A DNA stretch of 45,135 nt. Source: Gemmobacter megaterium. Its GTDB lineage: Bacteria > Pseudomonadota > Alphaproteobacteria > Rhodobacterales > Rhodobacteraceae. Below, in pieces: positions 16,209 through 23,702 of this stretch; position 1 is the stretch's first letter; each line of letters starts with the position of its first letter. The notes below the pieces were generated by a model that searched no databases, had not been told where the DNA came from, and saw only the letters and a list, made by a program, of their open reading frames with translations. The position numbers and the translations under genes are program-made. The stretch covers positions 1 through 45,135 of the forward strand of contig NZ_FTOT01000015.1 of assembly GCF_900156815.1 (NCBI RefSeq), written 5' to 3'.

Positions 16209-16354
16209 TTTTACCAAAGTGTTTTGTCAGAGTGCGCCTGCATACCTTATATAGCACGCGCGCTCGGTGGTCTGCGAGATTTCTCTGATCGCGCTCAGCG
16301 TATGGAATCCAAGGGGTTTTTGATGAGCAGCACCACAGAGAGAGCGGTTGCATT

Positions 16355-16373
16355 CGTTTACAAACGGTCGTTT
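16355..16373. promoter_or_regulatory. Overlapping small dyads upstream of the recombinase (possible res part)
   Basis: CGTTT-AC-AAACG (16355-16366) and AAACG-GT-CGTTT (16362-16373) overlap, giving alternating half-sites just before the serine recombinase gene at 16410. Resolvases usually bind a multi-part res site in this place. It could equally be an operator. Confidence 0.35.
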
Positions 16374-16409
16374 ATTGGCGCTATATGAAACTGCAAAAAG
16401 ACTGTTTTG

Positions 16410-17294
16410 ATGCCATTGATAGGCTATGCGCGCGTATCCACAGAGGATCAAACCCCCCTGCCCCAGTCGCAGGCCCTGAAATCTGCGGGTTGCGCCGAAA
16501 TCTATGAAGAGCACGCCTCAGGCGGCAATCGCGCGCGGCCGGTGCTTGGGCGTGTGCTCGAACGCATCCAGAGTGACGATACGCTGGTCGTCGTGAGGAT
16601 CGACCGGCTTGCGCGGTCTCTGTCGCATCTGCTGGAAGTGATCGAGCGGCTGGAGGCCAGGGGTGCGTTCTTTCGCTCGATCCAGGACCCGATCGACACT
16701 GGATCCCCGCAGGGCAAGTTCACGCTGCAGGTCTTGGGCGCTGCGGCCGAGTTCGAGCGCGCCCTGATCCGGGAGCGCACCAAGGCCGGCCTCGCCAGTG
16801 CGCGCACAAAGGGCCGCGTGGGCGGAAACCCTGGACTGCGGGCCAAAGACCCTGCCGCTCTTCGCAAGGTGCGGCTAGCGCGACAGGACGGCTACATGGA
16901 GCGTCTGAACGAAACGGCACAAGATTGGGTGCCCCATGTGCGCCGGTTGCGCCCCGACTTGGCCTGGGAAGACGTGGTGCGCATCATCAACGGCCCCTTG
17001 CCCGAGGCGCGTCGCTGGACCCAAAGCCGTCTCTTGCGCGCCGTGAAGGCCTATGTCCGCGACGGCTTCCTGCCCGAGACAGTTTTGGCCCGCGCCGGCC
17101 GCCGCGAAACCGACGACCGCCTGCCCGCCATCGTCGCCGCCATCAAGGGCGCGGATCCCGGCATTACGCTCCAGGCGATCTGTGAACGGCTGGAATCTAT
17201 GCGCGAACGCACACCACGTGGCCGAACGAGATGGCAGCCGTCGTCAGTCAAGATGCTGTTGGAGCGGGCGGAGAGGCTGGGGCTGCTTGAGTAG
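16410..17294 (+). CDS. Serine recombinase (resolvase/invertase family)
   Basis: A 294-residue site-specific recombinase. The catalytic domain starts IGYARVSTEDQ with nucleophile Ser10, then RIDRLARS, and a long E helix with FERALIRERTKAGLASA. The usual resolvase is about 185 residues; this one has about 110 extra C-terminal residues without a recombinase zinc-ribbon domain. It contains two helix-rich blocks (around RRWTQSRLLRAV and RTRWQPSSVKMLLERA) that look like repeated DNA-binding segments. On a plasmid it probably resolves multimers. ATG 16410 is chosen over TTG 16407. Confidence 0.88.
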   Translation: MPLIGYARVSTEDQTPLPQSQALKSAGCAEIYEEHASGGNRARPVLGRVLERIQSDDTLVVVRIDRLARSLSHLLEVIERLEARGAFFRSIQDPIDTGSPQGKFTLQVLGAAAEFERALIRERTKAGLASARTKGRVGGNPGLRAKDPAALRKVRLARQDGYMERLNETAQDWVPHVRRLRPDLAWEDVVRIINGPLPEARRWTQSRLLRAVKAYVRDGFLPETVLARAGRRETDDRLPAIVAAIKGADPGITLQAICERLESMRERTPRGRTRWQPSSVKMLLERAERLGLLE

Positions 17295-17298
17295 CCTA

Positions 17299-17343
17299 AC
17301 AACCTTGCAAATCCTCCACTACAGGGAAGGATTACAAGGTTGT
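17299..17343 (+). terminator. Large inverted repeat after the recombinase gene
   Basis: ACAACCTTG (17299-17307) pairs perfectly with CAAGGTTGT (17335-17343), and an inner AATCCT/AGGATT pair extends the stem. It begins 4 bp after the recombinase stop and lies between two convergent genes. No clear U-run follows, so it may be a terminator-like hairpin or a recombinase site. Confidence 0.45.
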
Positions 17344-17372
17344 GGTCAGTTTCAGGCACAGAAGCCGTCCGC

Positions 17373-17768
17373 TCATGCAAAGGGGTTGACGATGCGAAGC
17401 TGGCCTTCCACCAGCAGGCCATCTTGCATGTCCTCGCTCCACAGCGTGGTACACCCCGCAACCAAAGCGCTGGCCACGATCATCGCGTCGTAGATCGAGA
17501 AGCCGTAGCGTTCCGCCAAAGCGCGGCCGACGTCATGGGTCTGCACGGAGAGATCTTCGACGGGACACAAGGCGCGCACGCCTTCGAGAAAGGCCGCTGC
17601 TTCCTCCCAACCGAGGCCAGCTTTGCGGCGGCAGTTCACCAGTGACTCGTTTAGAACCTGAACGCTGATCCGGGGCCCCTGCCCCAGGATGACCTCGGCG
17701 CGATCGGCCTTTGGGCCATCGTCGAGCAGGTAAAGAACGACATTCGTGTCCGCGAACTCAGCGCTCAT
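17373..17768 (-). CDS. PIN-domain toxin (VapC-like)
   Basis: A 131-residue PIN-fold ribonuclease. The acidic residues of the active site are visible: Asp7 in FADTNV, Glu40 in LNESLVN, Asp94 in SIYDAMIVASA, and a distal acid in LWSEDMQDG. VapC toxins cut tRNA or rRNA when not held by the antitoxin. It overlaps the antitoxin gene by 11 bp. The pair probably stabilises the plasmid. Confidence 0.9.
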   Translation of the reverse strand: MSAEFADTNVVLYLLDDGPKADRAEVILGQGPRISVQVLNESLVNCRRKAGLGWEEAAAFLEGVRALCPVEDLSVQTHDVGRALAERYGFSIYDAMIVASALVAGCTTLWSEDMQDGLLVEGQLRIVNPFA

Positions 17769-17985
17769 GTGCGTCGTCGCGGCTCAGACGTTCTGCTGCG
17801 GACAACTTGCCCCGGAAGCGGCGCAGGCCGGTAAGTACCTCATCCGCACGAGCAAGGCGACGGACTCTGACCCGACCGTCGTCCTTGACCAGGTCGATCT
17901 GATCACCCTCCTTGAGACCAAGCTCTCGGACGAGCTCCGCGGGCAAACGGACGGCCAGCGAGTTACCCCATTTTGCGACCTGCAT
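17758..17985 (-). CDS. AbrB/MazE-type antitoxin (VapB-like)
   Basis: A 75-residue antitoxin with the swapped-hairpin DNA-binding motif VAKWGNSLAVRLPAELVRELGLKEGDQIDL cut here as WGNSLAVRLP and LGLKEGDQI. The C-terminal half would wrap and block the PIN toxin. The ATG at 17985 follows a 9-bp perfect inverted repeat that is its likely operator. Confidence 0.9.
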   Translation of the reverse strand: MQVAKWGNSLAVRLPAELVRELGLKEGDQIDLVKDDGRVRVRRLARADEVLTGLRRFRGKLSAAERLSRDDAHER

Positions 17986-17999
17986 CGTGACCTCCCATG

Positions 18000-18027
18000 C
18001 GGATATACGTCTTGTAATGTATATCCG
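18000..18027. promoter_or_regulatory. Operator-like inverted repeat of the toxin-antitoxin pair
   Basis: CGGATATAC (18000-18008), 10 bases, GTATATCCG (18019-18027). Perfect 9-bp arms located 15 bp before the antitoxin start. AbrB-type antitoxins bind such palindromes to repress their own operon. Confidence 0.65.
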
Positions 18028-18193
18028 AAAGGTTCCTAAGACAAGCCTGCCGCAAACCCTAGCTACTCTTGTGCATGACGCAGCGACTGACACCAAATCT
18101 AGAAAGAGCTTGCACGAATCTGATAGCTCGGGCAATAGTCTCGATAAATAACGCGCGATCACATAAAAAACGCGCCCACGAATCGAGGCAGAG

Positions 18194-19387
18194 ATGAGCG
18201 AAGCTGAGCAGGACCTGGACATTGCCATCGGGCACTACGCAGAGCTTCTTGCGTCCAATCTTCATGCGCAACGTGCTGCCCACTTCCCTCCCGACGCCAA
18301 AAAAGTCATGCGCAGCCTGACCAGCGGCGAGGCGGCCGAGTTGCTTGGCGTCGATCATACCTACCTTCGCAAGCTTCATCGAGAAGGAAAGATCGCTGAC
18401 GTCGAAACCACTGCGGGCAGCCACCGGCGATATACCCTCGATGATATCTGGGAGATTCGCCACGCTCTTGAGGCAAACGCGAAGAAGCCTGGAACCTACG
18501 TTCCGGGGCGTCGTGCCGGTGACGAGCTTCAGATTGTTTCTGTTGTGAACTTCAAAGGCGGGTCCGGGAAAACGACAACATCCGCTCACCTTGCACAGCG
18601 CTTGGCTCTCAAGGGATATCGTGTCCTTGCGATCGATCTGGACCCCCAGGCATCCCTTTCCGCGCTGCATGGCATCCAGCCTGAGCTGGACCTGATGGAG
18701 GGTGGCACGCTGTATGATGCGGTTCGCTACGATGAACCGGTCCCGATCTCGGACGTGATCCGCAAGACCTACATCCGTGGTCTTGACCTGATTCCCGGGA
18801 ACCTCGAGCTCATGGAATTCGAACATGAGACACCGGCAGCCATTCAGCGTGGCGGCGCCCGCGCATTCTTTGCCCGTGTGCGCGACGCGCTCGACAGTGT
18901 CGAAGCGGACTATGACGTCGTCGTCATCGACTGTCCGCCGCAGCTTGGTTTTTTAACCATGTCCGCCCTTTCAGCATCTTCAGGGGTGCTTGTTACCGTT
19001 CACCCCCAAATGCTCGATCTGATGTCCATGTCGCAGTTTCTGCGAATGACCGCTGATCTGCTTGGCGTCATCCGGGATGCTGGCGCAAACCTTCGCTTCG
19101 ACTGGCTGCGCTTTCTGCCGACCCGCTACAAGGTGGGTGATGCCCCGCAGACCGAGGTCATTGCTTTCATCCGGGGTCTGTTCGGCAGGTCAGTCCTGAC
19201 CAACCACATGGTTGAGTCTACTGCGATCTCTGATGCAGGGCTGACGAAGCAGACGCTCTACGAGGCCGACAAGAAGGACTTCACGCGTCAGACTTTCGAT
19301 CGTGCAATCGAATCCATGAACGCCGTCAACGACGAGATCGCGGCGATCATCCAGAACACGTGGGGACGCAATGGCAAGAAAGCCTAA
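18194..19387 (+). CDS. repA: Plasmid partition ATPase RepA (ParA type)
   Basis: A 397-residue ParA-type ATPase. The N-terminal HTH-like region (EAAELLGVDHTYLRKLHREGKI) recognises the operator. The deviant Walker A box is FKGGSGKTTT with Lys126, and the A' and B boxes follow (IDLDPQASLS, VVIDCPPQLG). With RepB it segregates plasmid copies and represses the repABC operon. It overlaps repB by 17 bp. First gene of the operon, as always in repABC plasmids. Confidence 0.95.
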   Translation: MSEAEQDLDIAIGHYAELLASNLHAQRAAHFPPDAKKVMRSLTSGEAAELLGVDHTYLRKLHREGKIADVETTAGSHRRYTLDDIWEIRHALEANAKKPGTYVPGRRAGDELQIVSVVNFKGGSGKTTTSAHLAQRLALKGYRVLAIDLDPQASLSALHGIQPELDLMEGGTLYDAVRYDEPVPISDVIRKTYIRGLDLIPGNLELMEFEHETPAAIQRGGARAFFARVRDALDSVEADYDVVVIDCPPQLGFLTMSALSASSGVLVTVHPQMLDLMSMSQFLRMTADLLGVIRDAGANLRFDWLRFLPTRYKVGDAPQTEVIAFIRGLFGRSVLTNHMVESTAISDAGLTKQTLYEADKKDFTRQTFDRAIESMNAVNDEIAAIIQNTWGRNGKKA

Positions 19388-20303
19388 ACTGGGACTGCCA
19401 CTGCAGACCCTGCGCAACGCGCCCGACGCTCTTGAAGGGCGCAGGCTGCGCGGCGGCGTTTTCGAAATCGAGCCTGACCAAATCGAAATCACAGGTCGGC
19501 TCGATGACAGGCTGCAGATTGAGACTGCGGGCCTCAAGGCGTCAATTTCCAAGAACGGACAGCGAGTACCAATCCTCGTCCGGCCGCTTGATGGTGATCG
19601 CTACAGCCTGATCTATGGCCGTCGTCGACTGGAAGCTTGCAGAGAACTTGGGATCAAGGTCCGCGCCATTGTCACAGAGATGGAGGGCGATCAGGCACTT
19701 CGTGATCAGCTGTTAGAGAACCAAGAGCGGCGGGATCTAAGCTTCATCGAACGAGCGCTTGTTGCCGCAGCCTTGCTCGACGGTGACCATCTGAGCGCAT
19801 CCGAACGCACTAACAAGGGTGTCGCCGAGGTTCTCAATCTGACCGAGGCAGGAGTGTCGCAGCTGTTAAGCGTGGTCCGCACCGTTGGGGAGGACCTGGT
19901 CCTCGCCATCGGTGCCGCTCCGGGCATTGGTCGGCCCAGGTGGGAAGAGCTCAAGAAGTTGCTGGGGGCTACGGATGCCGATCGCGAACTGCTTGCAGCT
20001 TTGGCGGGTGAGGCCAAAACATCCTACCAAGGCGGTATTGACGAGAAATCCGATCATGCATTTTTGGCCGTCCTCTCTGCTGCAGGGAAGCCCGAACAGA
20101 CCACATCCTCGTCTCGCCCTCGCGGGCGGCCCGGCACGGTGATTCCGGGGGTCGGTGCCGCCACTGTCACGACCGGACGTCGTGGAAAGCAACTCAAGCT
20201 CGAGTTGAAGGCCGAGGAGAGCGATTTTGTCAGCTGGCTTGAGGGCAACGCCCCGCAGCTGATCGCCGAGCTTCACGAGCGCTGGAAGCGTTCGGAAGAC
20301 TGA
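19371..20303 (+). CDS. repB: Plasmid partition protein RepB (ParB type)
   Basis: A 310-residue centromere-binding protein. It has the ParB nuclease-like fold with IYGRRRLEACRELG (from about residue 82) and ENQERRDLSFIERALVAAALL, followed by the HTH (VAEVLNLTEAGVSQLLSV). It binds the parS palindromes at 21724 and 21770. Translation is coupled to repA. Confidence 0.95.
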   Translation: MARKPKLGLPLQTLRNAPDALEGRRLRGGVFEIEPDQIEITGRLDDRLQIETAGLKASISKNGQRVPILVRPLDGDRYSLIYGRRRLEACRELGIKVRAIVTEMEGDQALRDQLLENQERRDLSFIERALVAAALLDGDHLSASERTNKGVAEVLNLTEAGVSQLLSVVRTVGEDLVLAIGAAPGIGRPRWEELKKLLGATDADRELLAALAGEAKTSYQGGIDEKSDHAFLAVLSAAGKPEQTTSSSRPRGRPGTVIPGVGAATVTTGRRGKQLKLELKAEESDFVSWLEGNAPQLIAELHERWKRSED

Positions 20304-20345
20304 GGAAGAGCAACAATCAAAAAGGAGGCACGAGACAGGCAGAAA

Positions 20346-20431
20346 AGAAAAAGGCCCCGAGAAGCAAGCTTCACGAGACCTTTCTTAGGTTTCGCACGGG
20401 ACCAGCCCGCTACAAAACTTCAGTTTTCGCA
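20346..20431 (-). ncRNA. Counter-transcribed RNA (incA) controlling RepC
   Basis: On the minus strand a promoter is visible: TTGCGG (20466-20461), 17-bp spacer, TACATT (20443-20438). The predicted transcript has a hairpin with AAAACT/AGTTTT arms and ends in a strong stem, AGGTCTCGTGAAGC/GCTTCTCGGGGCCT, followed by TTTTT. Position between repB and repC, antisense to the repC leader, is exactly that of the repABC ctRNA that limits RepC synthesis and sets incompatibility. The exact 5' end is estimated. Confidence 0.8.
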
Positions 20432-20504
20432 CCTCTGAATGTAGCGATCTGGCCCCTTTCCCGCAAGCGCAAAGCGATTCGCGGGCCAGGGAAATTTTGC
20501 CTTC

Positions 20505-21728
20505 GTGAATGACATCATGGATTACACACCGATTTCGCCGTTTATGCGGCCGATATCGCACGCCCATCTGCGCGTGGTCGAGCGTCCTGAGGCGTCTGTT
20601 CCCGGCAGGCCCGTCAACAAGTGGGAGCTCCTCCGCGAGCTGTCCAAGGCACAGGCGGCCTTTGGGGTTTCCGAGCGCGATCTGACCGTTCTTCAGGGGC
20701 TTCTCAGCTTCTTTCCGGACGATGCGCTTGGCGGGAACACCGAAATGGTCGTCTTCCCATCCAACAAGGCGATCTGCGAGCGGCTGAACGGCATGCCTTG
20801 CTCGACGATGCGCCGTCACCTCGCCCGGTTGGTAGAGGCACGCTTGCTCATGCGGCGCGATAGCCCCAATGGGAAGCGGTATGTGCGCAAGCGTGGCGAA
20901 GATCGGGTGGCCTTCGGCTTTGATCTCTCCCCGCTCTATTGCCGGGCCGAGGATATTGCACGGGCTGCAGAGGCTGTGCGTGAGGCCGAGGACCGTGTGC
21001 GGCGACTGAGGGAGGTAGTGAGCCTTATGCGTCGCGACTTGGCCGCTCTGGCGGAGTTCGGCGAGGAGATCCAGCCCGGGCTTGGCCTGTGGGACCAGCT
21101 CCGCGACAAGGCAGCCCTCACCGCCCGCGCTCTTCGCCGCAAACTCTCGCTTGAGGATCTGTCGGCATTTCGGACTGAACTGGAGACCCTTCTTGACCAG
21201 GCGCGTAATGTGATTGACGGTCCTGAAACAGAAGAAATGAACACCAATGATGCCCAATGTGAGCGTCACCATCATAATTCAAATAAAGAATCTATAGATC
21301 TTGAACCTGCCTTAGAAAAAGGCGGGGCGGCGGGACGCGCGCCTGATGATGATACGGGTGAGCCCGTGGCTGACCTTGAAGAGCCTGACACGAGGCGGGT
21401 GCCGAAAATCCCTCTCCACCTGGTAATCGCCGGCTGTCCCTCGCTCAAGACTTTCTATCAGGGCGACATTCGACACTGGCACCAACTTTTCGACGCGGCT
21501 TGTCATGTAAGGCCGGCCATGGGGATCAGTGTTTCTGCGTGGGAAGAAGCGCAACGCTGCATGGGACCAGAGCAAGCCTCGATCGTCGTCGTGGCCATGC
21601 TGGAACGTTTCTCTGACATCAGATCACCGGGTGGATACTTGCGGGCGCTGACGTCCAAGGCCGCGGCGGGCGAATTCTCTTGCGGTCCGATGGTCATGGC
21701 TTTGATCGGTCGGCGAAGTGCGGCTTAA
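20505..21728 (+). CDS. repC: Replication initiator RepC
   Basis: A 407-residue initiator. The N-terminal winged-helix region includes LTVLQGLLSFFP, VVFPSNKAICERLNGMP and STMRRHLARLVEARLL. A long helical middle, an acidic linker (about residues 245-300), and a C-terminal domain follow (SAWEEAQRCMGPEQASIVVVAMLER). The origin of repABC plasmids lies in the AT-rich part of repC; here AT-rich sequence occurs near 21240-21300, which encodes the linker. Start: GTG 20505, or ATG 20517. The stop is inside the first parS. Confidence 0.94.
   Translation: MNDIMDYTPISPFMRPISHAHLRVVERPEASVPGRPVNKWELLRELSKAQAAFGVSERDLTVLQGLLSFFPDDALGGNTEMVVFPSNKAICERLNGMPCSTMRRHLARLVEARLLMRRDSPNGKRYVRKRGEDRVAFGFDLSPLYCRAEDIARAAEAVREAEDRVRRLREVVSLMRRDLAALAEFGEEIQPGLGLWDQLRDKAALTARALRRKLSLEDLSAFRTELETLLDQARNVIDGPETEEMNTNDAQCERHHHNSNKESIDLEPALEKGGAAGRAPDDDTGEPVADLEEPDTRRVPKIPLHLVIAGCPSLKTFYQGDIRHWHQLFDAACHVRPAMGISVSAWEEAQRCMGPEQASIVVVAMLERFSDIRSPGGYLRALTSKAAAGEFSCGPMVMALIGRRSAA
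21240..21300. other. AT-rich stretch inside repC (candidate origin)
   Basis: This part of repC is clearly richer in A and T than its GC-rich surroundings and encodes the variable linker. In studied repABC plasmids the origin of replication lies within repC in such an AT-rich region, so this is the most likely place of the origin. Confidence 0.4.
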
Positions 21729-21739
21729 CAGCTGTTAAG
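21724..21739. promoter_or_regulatory. parS palindrome 1
   Basis: CTTAACAGCTGTTAAG, a perfect 16-bp palindrome of the repABC parS type with the GC centre. It overlaps the repC stop codon (21726-21728). Confidence 0.85.
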
Positions 21740-21769
21740 TTTCAACGCCGCGGTGCTCAGTTGGCATGA

Positions 21770-21785
21770 CTTAACAGCTGTTAAG
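21770..21785. promoter_or_regulatory. parS palindrome 2
   Basis: A second exact copy of CTTAACAGCTGTTAAG, 46 bp after the first. Two identical sites spaced by about four helical turns suit cooperative RepB loading. Confidence 0.85.
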
Positions 21786-21897
21786 TCGCCTCTTGGCAAC
21801 CATACGATCATCGAGAGGCAAAGGAGTGTTGGTTTGAGGGTGACGGGAAATGAGATCGGGAGAGTGGCTTCCGGCGCCCGTCGTGGAGAAGATCTGA

Positions 21898-23546
21898 TGA
21901 CGAAAGCTGTCCAGAAAATCACCCTGTCCCCGTCCCGGGATATCCCTTTTGACAAACTGGTGTTGAGTCAGTCCAACGTGCGGCGCATCAAGGCTGGCGT
22001 GTCCGTCAAGGAACTGGCCGAAGACAGCGCCCGCCGCGGCCTCTTGCAGAGCCTGAGCGTGCGGCCCGTGTTGGCTGACGATGGCACCGAGACCGGCAAG
22101 TCGAGATCCCGGCCGGTGGCCGTCGGTTCCAAGCATTGTCCCTGCTGGTGAAGCATAAGTGTTTGGCAAAGACCACGCCCATTCCCTGCATCGTGCGCGA
22201 TGCTGCGTCCGACATCCTGGCCGAGGATGATTCCCTTGCAGAAAACATGCATCGCGTCGCCCTGCACCCGCTCGACCAGTTCCGCGCGTTTGTGGCGCTG
22301 CGGGATAAGGGCCAGAGCGATGCAGAGATTGCTGCCGCCTTCACCGTGAACCCCGATCACGCGCGTCAGGTTCAGGTCTGGGATGTGATCCATTCATCCT
22401 GGAACAAGGAGCCATTCCAGATCCGGCGCATGCTGACCGAGACCTCGGTCCGAGCGTCCGACCGGCGCGCGGTCTTTGTGGGTGTTGAGGCCTACGAAGA
22501 GGCGGGCGGCACGATGCTGCATGACCTCTTTCAGGGCGATGACGATGGCTGGCTCGAGGACCCTGCCCTGCTCGATCGGCTGGTGACGGAAAAACTCCAG
22601 GCCGAGGCTGAGACGGTTGCGGTTGAGGGCTGGAAGTGGATCGAAGTCGCGCTTGACCTGCCCTACGGCTACAGCTACAGGCTGCGGTCCCTATCCGGCG
22701 ATCCGGCACCGATGACGGATGAGGAAGGTGCGGCCCATGCCAAGCTGCTCGCCGAGTATCGGGCGCTGGAAGAGGAATACGCGGGTCAGGATGAGATCCC
22801 CGACAAGGTCGACACGCGGCTTGGCGTATTGGAAGCGGAGATGGAAAGGATCGAGACCCGGCCGTTGATCTTCGACGCGGAGGAGATCGGGCGGGCAGGG
22901 GCGTTCGTCACGCTCGACCGCTACGGCGCGCTGGCCGTCTATCGCGGCTATGTGCGGTCAGAGGATGAGCCTGTTGAGGAGGCAGCGGTCCAGGATGATA
23001 CTGATCCTGCGGTGGCGGGGCAGGGTGCTGATCGTGATCTCACCGATGGCCATGGCAGTGCCGCTCCTGGCGGAACCATCATTATGTCGGGTGGCCAGCC
23101 TATCGGAGCTGACTTCCCGGAGGATGAGGATGACGGAGCGCTGAAGCCACTGCCCGAGCGGCTCGTAATCGAGTTGACGGCACACCGGACGCTGGCGCTG
23201 CGTGAAGCGATCGGGCGCTCGCCCGACGTGGCGTTGATTCTGCTGCTGCTGAAGATTGTGACGGACACCTTCCGCACTTCCTCTGCTTCGGGAAGCTGTC
23301 TCGAAGCCTCAGTGCGTCACATCTACATGCCGGCGCAGGCGAGCGATCTGAAGGACAGCGTGGTGGCAAAGCTGGTCGACGAGCGTCATGCGCCGGAACG
23401 ATCTCGTGGCGCTGGACGATGAGGACCATGCCGAAGGGCAGGGGGCGGATGCCGAAGCGGCTGACAGCGTCAGTGAAGCTGACCTTCCTGCATTTCTGAC
23501 GGATGACCTGCCTGCTGAAGGCGCGTCGATGCTGGCCTCGGAATAA
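21898..23546 (+). pseudogene. Decayed ParB/RepB/Spo0J-like gene
   Basis: A large plasmid ParB-like gene with three lesions. The frame is lost near 22100, where one T seems missing (TGK then frame shift; restoring it gives TGKFEIPAGGRRFQAL). The HTH region is missing: EIAAAF joins directly to TVNPDHARQ, where the intact relative at 37678 has about 35 residues in between. Near 23390 the frame breaks again and the normal acidic tail (LPAFLTDDLPAEG, ending at 23546) follows in another frame after an apparent deletion. It cannot make a normal protein. It lies just after repC and parS. Confidence 0.82.
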
Positions 23547-23558
23547 CGTGATCCAGCG

Positions 23559-23579
23559 GGGGGCGGAGATTCCGCCCCC
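23559..23579 (+). terminator. GC-rich hairpin after the decayed ParB-like gene
   Basis: GGGGGCGGA-GAT-TCCGCCCCC, perfect 9-bp arms, 12 bp after the last in-frame stop. No U-run follows, so it may be a pause or stability hairpin instead of a true terminator. Confidence 0.45.
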
Positions 23580-23645
23580 AATCACCCTATAGTGTAATAA
23601 TATCAATGGGATGAGTGCGATTACTCGCATTCAGAATGAAGAATC

Positions 23646-23702
23646 ATGTCTACAACAACCATCATCGACACCGCACCCCTCGGGGCGCTGCGACGTGAGA
23701 CT
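23646..23702 (+). pseudogene. 5' stub of a plasmid accessory gene
   Basis: ATG at 23646 opens MSTTTIIDTAPLGAL, which looks like the start of a small conserved plasmid protein that often follows the large ParB-like gene. After about 15 codons the expected sequence is lost and the end of the oppositely oriented histidine kinase gene begins at 23703. This marks a junction between plasmid backbone and the second island. Identification of the stub rests on memory of the family only. Confidence 0.45.
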
